From: Branchinecta lynchi
Taxonomy: Eukaryota; Arthropoda; Branchiopoda; Anostraca; Branchinectidae
Assembly: GCA_023053575.1 (NCBI GenBank)
Contig: JAKZAP010000017.1
Span: 6,827,501 to 6,891,500 of the forward strand
DNA length: 64,000 nucleotides
Direction: 5' to 3'
Positions 54,780 to 64,000 of the stretch are shown piece by piece; the first letter of the stretch is position 1; each line of letters starts with the position of its first letter. Below the pieces are notes generated by a model, which worked only from the letters and a program-made list of their open reading frames with translations, was not told the origin of the DNA and made no database searches. The translations under genes and the position numbers were made by a program.

Positions 54780-54990
54780 TTTAAAGACGGTCTCAGAATA
54801 CATTGTTTCTCTTTAGACGTTCTTGATACCTGTAAATTTTCTTTCCACTAATGTATCATAATATTATGACAAAACCGCTGGTACATTCACTCCTTCAGCT
54901 ATAAACAACAGTCTCTAATCCCTTTTGCTCAATTATTGTCACTCATTTCGAATGATTAAGTAACGTTGGGATTCCTAAATTCCCACAGTG
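54780..54990 (-). repeat. Unclassified dispersed repeat J, copy 2 (partial)
   Basis: Shares AGACGGTCTCAGAATACATT and TTGGGATTCCTAAATTCCCA with the 61-kb copy. Frame destroyed. Confidence 0.5.
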
Positions 54991-55214
54991 AGCAGGAAAA
55001 ATCATATGGGTCATTTCCATTCTCATTCCCGAAATTCTACACTTCATAGGTGTAACGTCCTTTATTATCTTTATACTGATTATCACGCTATAGCCATATT
55101 GTGGCGTCCCGAGGGGGGGGGGGGGGCGGCCCCCCCCCCCACATTTTGGGCATTCGGTCAAAATTTTCGCCGAAGGCGAACATTTCGGTCACAACGGGCA
55201 TCGCTGCGTTTGTT

Positions 55215-55720
55215 TGTCCCCGCATTTCCAAATTGGGTGATTTAATGTGTGTATTGGTCCCCTTTCTTCATCGAATTGGCTAATTCATCCAGCTTCTGTT
55301 CAGTCCGCATCGATTTCACCGCATTCAGTCCGTCCCTTCGTAAATTCGGTGATTTAACCTGTTTATTTGGTCTCATTCGTTAGCAAATTCGGTAATTCTC
55401 CGGACTTTTCTCAAGTCCGTATCTGTTCTATTGCATTCGGTCAGTCCATTTCATAATTCGGTCATTAATCAGATTCCTGATTCGTGACCGAATTCGATAA
55501 TTCATCGAACTTTTGTTCAGTCCGCATCGATTTTGCGGCATTCGGTCCGTCCCTGCGTAAATTCGGTGATTTAACCTGTTTATTTGGTCTCATTCCTTAC
55601 CGAATTCGGTCAGTCCATTTCATAATTAAATTCGACGAGATTCATTTGGTTCTGGTTCGTTACCGAATTCGGTAATTCACCGAATTTTTCTTTAGTCCGT
55701 TCCTATTACTAGACTTCCGA
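55215..55720. repeat. Tandem repeat, 217-bp period, AATTCGGTGATTTAACCTG type
   Basis: CAGTCCGCATCGATTT recurs at 55301 and 55518, and AATTCGGTGATTTAACCTGT twice. Within a unit, shorter ACCGAATTCGGTAATT subrepeats are visible, so the array is hierarchical. Confidence 0.8.
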
Positions 55721-56811
55721 ATTTGGTTGTTTTAGGTGGTTCTAACAAGAATTTTCTTTCATTACGAAATTCGGTTGTTATACCGCTCTCGATCTGTTCC
55801 TTATTTTTTAGTTAGTTTTTCTGTATTGTACACATTCATTATTTGTTTCAACCCAGTTACTGAGTTCGGTAATTTAAGTGGCATTTAATTAGCTCTCGTT
55901 CGTTATAGCGTTTACGGTAGCTTCAACTGGTTGCTATTCATTTTTTACTTCTTAGGATTGCAGTACTTCATGAACGTGAAAACTCTTGAAGTGAAAACTA
56001 GCCTACTTTTGTTTGCTGTAAATTCCAAACAAATGTACTTTATATTTACTTTACCGTTCGCCAGTCAGCTCTGAGTTTAAAGGTAATCTAGGGATCGCAA
56101 AAAGGCACTTTTATCAACAGTGTTTCCACAAAATTTCGCATGCGGCGCGTTTTGCCGTCTTCTCTAGTTAGACGACGGTGCGTCATTTAGTTGGCGTCTG
56201 AGGCTTGGAATTTTGGGGGACTTGAACCTTGTCAAAAGCTAGAATTTTCATGGGAAGTAGTAAAAAAATTTCGCCTGGGTCGCCTTAATTAATCCTGGGT
56301 ACAGCCGTTGGCGTTGTCGCAATGCAACAACGCCGTTTTTTTTTCGATTATTTCAAGTCCTGCTGGTAAAACCGGAAAGGTTTTCCAAATGTAAAAGGCT
56401 AGTAACGGCGTATCCATGAAAAAAAAAGCAAGCGGAAAAGCATAAAAACGCGCCATATTTCCTCTTTAGACTTGTTTGTATATACTCTGCAACTTTTTAA
56501 CGTTGTTAGGCAACTCGCTGTGTTTTTAGAACTTTTAATAAAGTCAGTAAAAATCAGGCACAGATTCGGACAATTTACACGGTTCGCCCCCCCCCCCCCC
56601 CCAATGAAGAAAAGCTCGGGACGCCCCTGCTCCTGACCACTGCTTCCGAAAAGCTTATTCGTCCGAAGACCAGTTATGCAGATTTTGCCAACATTGTCAT
56701 CCAGGGCTAGGGACATGGAAAGAGGCTAAAAACAGCCGAAGCCTTGTAAAATTTTCTGTAAGCATACCTAAGTTTTAAAGTGGTCAACTATTTCATAACA
56801 TCTTAGCAGAA

Positions 56812-57130
56812 ACACTAGTTGTGTTTCTGCAGGTACCTCGGCAGGTACCATGGTATCTGATACCACGGTCTAATGTCGTTTCCGCAGTTACCGTGGTACC
56901 ATGACCAACAGGCATTCTTGCAGTTACCTTGTTGTTCTGAAAAGTTCATCCCACTTTCATCATTACTAACACAAGAGTCTATAGTTAAGCGCAAATCAGG
57001 CAATTGTCGCTTTTGCTGAGCAACCGTAGTATCAGATACCACGGTAAATTTACCGTGGTAACAGATAACGTTGTATCTGCAAAATGCAACTACTATGCAG
57101 TGCGAGTTCTCCTTAAGAAACAATGTTTCT
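56812..57130. repeat. TACCATGGTATCTGATACCACGG palindromic repeats
   Basis: Several inverted words: CAGGTACCATGGTATC, GATACCACGGTC, CAGTTACCGTGGTACC, CAGATACCACGGTAAATT. A smaller relative hairpin is at 13788-13850 (CGTTTTTGCAGTTAACGTGG and partner). Confidence 0.6.
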
Positions 57131-57700
57131 AGCAGACGTTTACTCGTCCCGAATAGCCGGCATTTGCAACCAGTTTAGCCTCTCGTCTAACTTCTCAAGG
57201 ACGTTTCCGATGCCCTTGTCGGCCGATCAATGAAGAATTCCACGCTAGAAACACATGTACACGTGAGCCCTCCATGACGCAGCAGAATCAAGTTCTATCA
57301 TCCCGTGTTCCCACGACAATTCAGGATTAATGTTTCTTTTCGTAATCAAACAAAGACGGAGGCAAAACCTGTCCGAGAGAACTGATGCAAATGTCGCAAA
57401 TTAATGGCAGAAAGGACACAGCAAAACGTTCCCGGCGAAAGTGAAAGTATCACTTGATTCAATTGGCAAAGTAAAAATCGTCCAAATATACGAATAAAAT
57501 AGTCTCCTATTCACAAACGCCGTCTTCGCCGGTCGGGCATACAAGTCTGCTCCATCTCATCTGCCGTTCACATTTGCACGAGCGGTTTGTCCGTGCAGGT
57601 AGCCTACAGCTCTTATGTTGCGTTTACACGGACAAGAAATCTCGTCAAGTAGAAAGGAATTCCGGTCGTCTCGAAAGGATTCCTGTCGTGAAGACGAGTA

Positions 57701-58697
57701 GAAACAAGACCAAAGTTTTCGATGGGATCCCAAAAATCCAATATTCGATCTAGACAATTGGGTCTTGTATACGCCAAGTCCAGTCTTCGCCAAACTCCTT
57801 GAACATTTTTAATAGGAAAATTCAGAAACTTAAGACCAAATATCTAATCATCTGTGAAAACCAAGTTCAGACATGGATTCAGCATGTGTGTTTACCCCTT
57901 TAAGTCATATCTATTTTGACGAAAACTTCCTGCCATTACTTCTGCCAATTTTCCGGTTTCGACTGAATTCCGGAACTACTTGTCTGGTGAAAGAAGAAAG
58001 CTAAGAAACGAATTCAGCGTATCTTCTTTTCCCATAATATTGAACACCTAATCAACTTCAAATAAAAATTTAACTTATAACAAATTTTCCGGTTCCATCC
58101 GCATTCCGGGCGAACTATATGTCCGGGTAAAAAATGATTGTCACATATGGATTCAGCATCACTTCTTACCCCTAAATCGGATTTCTAATCAACTACAAAT
58201 AAAACTTTTACTTTTAACAAATTTTCCGGTTTTGACCGGGTTCCGGTGAACTACTTGTCCGGGTAGAAAATGGTTTTCACACAAGTCTTCAGCAAGTCTT
58301 CTTACCCCTAAATCGAACATCTAATCAACATCAAATAAAATTTTTACTTTTAACAAACTTTCCGGTTTTTGCCGGATTCCGGACGAACTATTGGTACGGA
58401 GAGAAAATGGTTCTCATCACCGTTCAGCATGCGTTCTTACCCCATAATCGACTATCAAATTAACTGTTTCAAAATATTTAGTTTGACCCTTAATTTGAAC
58501 CCCCTCCCCCACCCCTAAATGTATGGCTAAAAAGCCCATCTACGAACTTGACTTGTCCGATGACTCAAAGAATCCTCACACCAAGTTTCATCAAAGTATC
58601 TCATTCCCTTCGAGAGTTATCGTGCTACAGACGGACAGACGGACAACTTTTGCTATGTCATAGGTATCCTTCCACTTACGTTTTGGGATCCCAAAAA
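57701..58697 (+). mobile_element. GGGATCCC Helitron-like element, copy F
   Basis: GAAACAAGACCAAAGTTTTC at the 5' end, TTTTGGGATCCCAAAAAG at the 3' end. About five core units lie between. The flanking palindromic GGAATTCCGGTC words on both sides suggest it landed inside another inverted-repeat element. Confidence 0.83.
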
Positions 58698-59495
58698 GTC
58701 TAGCGGGACGGGAATCCCTTCATAATAAAAGGAATTCCGGTCTACTTGAAAGGAATCTTGTCGGCGGCGCTAGTACAAAGTACAAAAAACGTCTAGCTAG
58801 CTTTTGAGAGCAGCAATAATCAATACTGACGTCACAAATGCTCTCAAAACATTTTTTTTATTGGCTAGTGAAATGTATTTATGTCAGATTTTCTAGTTTG
58901 AAGAATTAACTTTTTTCCCTCTGCTTGTAAACATAATCTTGTCACCAAGATCGGATTCTGTACAAGTTTTCCTGTGCTTGTAAACGCTGCATTGTTCTGG
59001 TCAATGTTGGATTGTTTTGTTTCTTTGATGATCCGGAATCGCCTGTTTTAAAATGCCAGGAAAGAAACGAACGGGACTTCCCTCCTTTCTTAATATATGA
59101 TCCTGTATGGGGGCTTTTTGGGCCAGATATCGTTAAGCTACTGCAGTGAGCTTTCTTAATTAAGTACGTTTTATATTATCGTACGCAAACATTCAAAACA
59201 AGTAGCCGAGCGGAGCGAGGCCTTATCAATTACGTCACTTAACAAATCAAGAGGAACGCAAAATGCATTTGTTTATGTTGATAAGATCTATGGCGTGGGT
59301 GTAAGCTCATTGGAGTATCGATTTACTGCCCCCCTAAAGCCGACACATTCCTGTGCCTTGTGCTGTAAGACTTTATACCGACTGACTAGCCTCTGCAGTA
59401 AGGGGGCGAAAATTCACCTAGTGGCTTGTGAAATCCCGAGCAGCTAAATAATGTTTGTTTATCTAGACATGAATCATCGTTTACTTCTTGAAGAC

Positions 59496-59890
59496 GAGGT
59501 TTTTGGGATCTCATTTATCCAAACTTGGTGTGAGGATTCATTGTGTTAAAGTACACGTATAGTTGTATATTTAGGGGTTGGGGAGAGGGGGTTTCAATTA
59601 AGGGGTGAAACAAATATTAGCGTAAAACTAATGAAAAATTCGATTCAAGGGTAATGAGATTAATGAGGCATGTTGATCTATGCGGAAACTTAGTTTGTCG
59701 CCGGACGAATAGTTCGACCGAAATCAGGCCAAAACCAGAAAACTGGTAAAAGTGAAAGTTGGCTCTGAACGTGACAGAGGTTCGAGGTTTCCCCGGGAAT
59801 CCGGCCAACGCCGGAAAACTGGTAAAGTTAAAAGTTAAAATTGAACAGAAATGCGGTTTCAGGGTAAGGAGAAATCTATTTATTTTTTCT
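59496..59890 (-). mobile_element. GGGATCCC Helitron-like element, copy G (partial, diverged)
   Basis: Minus-strand remnants: GGGATCTCATTTATCCAAAC, the GGTGTGAGGATTCATTG part and two core-like units with AATCCGGCC. No clean 5' terminus. Confidence 0.55.
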
Positions 59891-60359
59891 CTTTCCAGAA
59901 ATTTAGTTATACGGAGTGAACACCGGAAGTTTGGTTGAAGTAAAAGAAAAAAAAAATCTGAAGCCGCTTTTAATTCGACATAGGGGTAAAAATACATACC
60001 GAATCCATGTCAGAAGTTTGTTTTCTTGTCGGACAAGTAGTCATGCGCTGGAAATCCTGAATATGTGTCGAAATAATTGCGCGTGTGAACATGTTGGAAC
60101 AACATATTCTAAGAGTTTTCGACTAGCATGATTTTCGGTTGTAACCTAGCCTAGACCAGAACGTACAGACAGAAAGGAATTCTTAACGAATCTTGCTAAA
60201 GGCTGATTAGAAAACATAACAAGCCTACTGAATCTGATGAAGACTGAATATCTAAAGGTCCCGACAGTCTGCATGAAGCTTTGGTTTTGCTTCTATTGAT
60301 ACTAATAATGTCAACAGTCTGATAGATAGTCCTTCGGCCCAAGCTGACTGCGGATCATG

Positions 60360-60575
60360 TTCGAAGGTCAGCAACATTTTATTGTAACTGTATTTCGGAC
60401 CTTCTTGGCAAGGGTCCTCTTCAGACTCAAGATGGAAAATGAACGTAAAGATTCTTCCTTAAATATCTGATTATATGAACTTCTTCGCTGAAAATTGGTT
60501 GGAGTTAAAGCTGGTGCTGTGATTTCTGGAAATATAGCTCTAATAAAATGTAGCTGACTTATCCATGTTGCACCG
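60360..60575. repeat. GAGGACCC interspersed repeat as a foldback
   Basis: GGTCAGCAACATTTTATTG at the left and AATAAAATGTAGCTGACT at the right are inverted, showing that the TAATAAAATGTAGCTGAC part can act as a terminal inverted repeat. Confidence 0.5.
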
Positions 60576-60959
60576 TCAAACATCAACAGTCCGGACGCAG
60601 TTACTACTTCCTGGTTTTACCTGTGCTATTTGATGACATAGCTACTTCAATAAATATATTACTGGATCAAAGTAAAATACGGCCGAAATGGATGAAAAGT
60701 GACACCTTAGTTACCTTAAAAACAATAAAACGGTTAATCTAGACGGGGCTTCGAGAAAATGGCTGACCTAGCCTTCAAGGGTCGGCGCTGAAACTTTGCT
60801 CTCACTGGTACCTGGTGGCAAAGCACGGCACAACCAATTGACCGCAACCAGTGGTCGCTGATGTTCCATAACGTAAAGAGGAGCCTAAATTGTCATGGTG
60901 ATGACGAACAAGAAGTTAGTCAATATATCAACCGTAGATTGCCGCTGAATATATTCGCG

Positions 60960-61692
60960 CTTAAAGACCGTCTCAAAATACAATGTTCCTGCTTTATTTC
61001 CTGACGCCTTTGACTTTCATTCCATCAAAACCGCAGATGTTAATTGCAGTCTCAATAACCACCTTGCTCATCGCCTGTCTTTTTTCCGCCCTGTTTGGCG
61101 ATGTCGTGATTCCTAAATTCCTGTCATGAGCAGAATCTGTGAATACTTGGCAATGAAAATTTGTGAGTTTTAAACACAATCTCGTCTGCACTTTATCCTA
61201 ACAAATACTTGGAATGTCTTATGAATTTTTAACGGGTGTAAGAGATGTTCGGTGGATCATGTGGACGGATGTAATGGAGTTAGAGGAGTGAGTTGTGGAT
61301 AGATAAAAGAGAAGGGAGGCTTCCCTCTTTTTATGCCCAATCTTTTATTTTCTCCCATGATCTTAACGCGCTGCCATTGAAGACGGGACTGTTTGACGTC
61401 TGAAATCTTGTCTCGCCCTGATGTTGATCACAGAAGAGGGTGGATTTGTCTTAGGTAAAGCTGAAGATAAATTGAGGTTAAGAAGTCGATGTTTGGACAC
61501 GTACTTTAACCGCTCCTGAGGATTACTGGAAGAGGGGCCACACACGCTGCTATTACCTTTTAAATCGCACTTGCTTGCAACAAGGGTGTGTAGCCTGTTA
61601 ACGTAACCGGTACTTTCGCTCTCCCGATGAAAAATTTGTAGCCAGCATAGTTGTACGAAAGAGTTGCATGTATTAGTAAAGAATACTATCAT
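60960..61692 (-). repeat. Unclassified dispersed repeat J, copy 3 (best preserved)
   Basis: Two open frames in series on the minus strand: one ending ARQDFRRQTVPSSMAAR (61692-61363), one with SAHDRNLGITTSPNRAEKRQ and VVIETAINICGFDGMKVKG (61191-60994). No known domain recognised. The homologous, broken copies elsewhere show it is repetitive. Confidence 0.5.
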
Positions 61693-62287
61693 TAAATATG
61701 CCTCAGACTAGGCCAAACTTATTCAGTAGTATCCAGTTTGCTAATAGTAGTGTGCAGTAGAATGCAGTAACACGGTAGCCTTCAAGTAAAAGCATGAAGT
61801 AGCATCAGTTCTTACTGCATGCTATTTTTTCGTACGACTTCATCTAATTTTGAGATAAATCTTTCATCGGGCTGGAAGTTGATACTGAATTCCTGTAGTT
61901 AGCTTTCCAGGTCACGTCTTCCCAGTGACTGACTACTCTTCTCTTGAAGGAGACTGTTGTTTCGGCATCACTGTCTCCTCGCTAATGGTGTTCCACAGGG
62001 GGAGAGCCCGGTTTGAGAAGAAATTGTTCCACTCCCGTTTCTTGCTAAGAGATTGCTACACTACTCGTCCTGCTGGAGGTGTCTTTTGCAACTCCAGGGC
62101 ATAGCTGGTATGTCTTTTGTGGCTCAACCTTCAAGTAAGCGTATAATCGTTTACCCCGACGCTATAGCAACAATCCCTTGACGACCTCGGAACCTGGGAA
62201 TAAAAAAACAACGACATCCCATAGAGAACAACTAAATTACATGCTACAAAATAACAAATAAGCCCTAGTCCCCCGACTACGGATACC

Positions 62288-62630
62288 ACACTACGGAGTA
62301 ACGCCAAGACCTATGCTTTCTATGTTCTGCAAAAGGGTCACACCCTTAGCGCCGCCCACTAAGCTTGTGGCCTTAAAGCGAGACAAACTTGCGGGTTTCT
62401 AAAATTCTAGTTAAGCAAAGGTGCGGTCTACACACACCAAGGAAACAACGGAGGCTGTACCGTATTTTTGGTATGCTCAGAATATGAAGTTGTCAAAGCC
62501 GGCGCTGGTGAACGACTGAATGCGTTTCAGAGGGACGTTCTTTATCGCTAGTCTGGGTGGTATTCGAGTGTGTTTCAATTTTGTCAAGTCTTGGCGCTAC
62601 TCCCTAGTGTTATTTTGCTCTGGGACACCC
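62288..62630. mobile_element. CACTACGGAGTAGCG MITE, copy 2
   Basis: CACACTACGGAGTAACGCCAAG on the left, CTTGGCGCTACTCCCTAG and TGTTATTTTGCTCTGG on the right. The outer left end is trimmed. Confidence 0.75.
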
Positions 62631-63162
62631 CGACAAAACTTGGCAGAGCTAGATCTACTTGCTGAGCTCGATGCCCGTAAGACCTGCGCGTTGAAAGGAA
62701 AATACCGTAGTAGGCGTGGATGACCCGCCTCTGCAGAGCGCCATACGTGACGTCACAATATTAAACAACCAATAGTCTGTTCTCTCAACTTTTCTTTTCG
62801 GGGCTCTAGAGCGATGAGCTGTTTGTAGAAGTAACGAGTTGTGATGTTCCGCGCAGCTCCTAACCTCCACTCGTTTCATCGGAAATATATTCGACCCCGC
62901 AACCGAAAGCATTACACACATTACTAGCAACTTTGACTGTTAGCTTGCCCGAGCGATCTGTTTCTCATTCGGGATGGGAGGAGGGTGAGCAGCTCTTAAG
63001 TTTAACTGAAAAGCCAGCTCGTCTTTATATCTGGGATTTTAATACACTGCATTATTTTTAATCGGCTAAGGGATTTTTTATTTTTTCATCTTGGGCTCTA
63101 GTAGTGCCGTCAATCTTATGAATAATTGAGAAATAAACGTCTTTTCATCGGGTGTTCGAGCC

Positions 63163-63398
63163 CAGGGGCGTCATGTATGGGGGGGGGGAGGGAGTACGCA
63201 ACCCGAATGTTGTCGGCCAGTCGGTAAAAAAAATAACCGAGTCGGCGCGAAGTCACAAAAACAGTTGATTTTTTCATGAAAACAGTCGTTTTTTTCTTGT
63301 AAACGGTTGTTTTTTCTGCAAAAACAGTCGGCAAAAAATGACCAGCCAGTCGGTAAATACCTTGCCCCTCCCAAACATTTTGGCTAGCAACGCCTCTG
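63163..63398. mobile_element. Second hAT-like MITE family, copy 2
   Basis: Left end CAGGGGCGTCATG, right end GCTAGCAACGCCTCTG, flanked by TTCGAGCC and TTCGAGAC (one mismatch in 8 bp). Shares GGCCAGTCGGTAAAAAAAAT and GAGTCGGCGCGAAG with copy 1. Confidence 0.85.
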
Positions 63399-63589
63399 TT
63401 CGAGACTATTTAAGTGAATGGTAAGTAGACTGTCGTATCTCTGCCCTCTCCGATTAAACTTTAAAGGACCCATCGTACCTTGATTTCTGACCAACCGTAC
63501 GTCTCTAATCGGTCCATCATTACCATTCCCGAGATACCAGAAATTAATTTGAAATGTTTTTCAACCCTAAAGGCGGTAGACCGATTCTT

Positions 63590-63962
63590 CCATTCTCATC
63601 ATTTGGCGATTTTCGACGCTGATCGGATCGGAAGATTTTTGCTTCTAATGAGATGACTGGCTAGAGACACCGGTTACGCAAGTTTCTCCGTGTTTCTCAT
63701 CAAAACCAAGGAGGATGCGCGAGGTTGAAAACAGCCGCCTCTGAGAAACTAAGCAGCGTTTCAAAAGAGTCACGAATGTTCGAATTCAATTCTCATCATT
63801 TGGCGCAGAAGCTTACTGCTACTGATGAGCTGATTGGTTAAATACGGATTATGCAATTTTCTGTGTTTATCATCAAAACCAAGGGGGTTGCGAGTGGCTG
63901 ACAACAGAAGCCGATGAGCATCCAAGCAGAGTTTCGTAGGAGTCACGCGGTTCGAACATTGG
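63590..63962. repeat. Two-unit tandem repeat, about 195 bp, near the window end
   Basis: TTCTCATCATTTGGCG at 63595 and 63790, and TCATCAAAACCAAG in both. It may continue past the window. Confidence 0.7.
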
Positions 63963-64000
63963 AACATAAACTGTACACTTCTGCAACTGCGACTTGTACT

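Larger units (their letters stand above)
54130..57690. other. No gene seen; repeats only
   Basis: Holds repeat J copy 2, poly-G/C tracts at 55120 and 56590, the 217-bp array and the TACCATGG palindromes. A GGGACGCCCCTG end at about 56618 resembles the second hAT-like family, but its partner end was not found. Confidence 0.5.
58700..64000. other. No gene seen; repeats only
   Basis: Apart from the listed elements (59.5, 60.4, 61, 62.3, 63.2 and 63.6 kb) only short unrecognised frames occur. No exon of a known family was found here. Confidence 0.5.

Noticed and set aside
60380..60425. Hammerhead-ribozyme-like CTGAAGAGGACC...GGGCCGAAA pattern in the GAGGACCC repeat
   Set aside because: The core CUGANGA...GAAA and a stem II can be drawn, but I found no matching stem III or stem I with a cleavage triplet, and several copies break the core.

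Overview
This window looks like nuclear DNA from an animal, most likely a marine invertebrate. It has three recognisable metazoan protein-coding genes split by spliceosomal introns, with no operons, no bacterial ribosome binding sites and no tRNA or rRNA that I can see. The rest is an unusually dense mosaic of small DNA transposons, Helitron-like tandem-repeat elements and broken LINEs. The species cannot be fixed from the sequence. All exon models below were built by eye from reading frame, splice sites and remembered family features, not from alignment.

All three genes lie on the minus strand. Read 5' to 3' in that direction they are: (1) PPP1R3, a glycogen-targeting subunit of protein phosphatase 1, two coding exons (46341-46018 and 43545-42079, 596 aa), with an RVxF-type PP1-docking motif and a C-terminal CBM21 domain; (2) IMPACT, the GCN2 inhibitor, five coding exons (39118-39095, 37047-36815, 34460-34212, 28661-28502, 22817-22653; 276 aa, apparently complete), with an RWD domain followed by the UPF0029/Impact domain; (3) a BACURD-type BTB adaptor (KCTD10/KCTD13/TNFAIP1 family), six coding exons from 20072 to 7348, whose last C-terminal segment I could not find. 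All exon junctions keep frame. Exon 1 to 2 of the BACURD gene works only if the intron uses a GC donor. The genes have no obvious shared pathway: glycogen metabolism, translational control and CUL3 ubiquitin ligation.

Regions: 1-7300 is repeats beyond the BACURD 3' part (MITEs, LINE tails, Helitron-like copies). 7348-20072 is the BACURD gene with repeat-filled introns. 20.1-22.65 kb is intergenic DNA plus the IMPACT 3' UTR. 22653-39118 is IMPACT; its introns 3 and 4 hold two inverted copies of a 2-kb Helitron-like element around exon 4 and a broken LINE with a reverse transcriptase. 39.1-42 kb is the IMPACT promoter side and the PPP1R3 3' UTR. 42079-46341 is PPP1R3. 46.4-47.4 kb is a diverged tandem array just upstream of PPP1R3. 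47.4-64 kb has no gene I can support and is mostly repeats.

The best mobile-element evidence is exact target-site duplications: four copies of a poly-G/poly-C hAT-like MITE with 8-bp duplications (all perfect), five copies of a MITE with 3-bp duplications, five copies of a CACTGT-ended MITE carrying clustered GATAAG and TAATCC words, a 701-bp foldback element with an 8-bp duplication, and a 5'-truncated LINE flanked by a 55-bp duplication.
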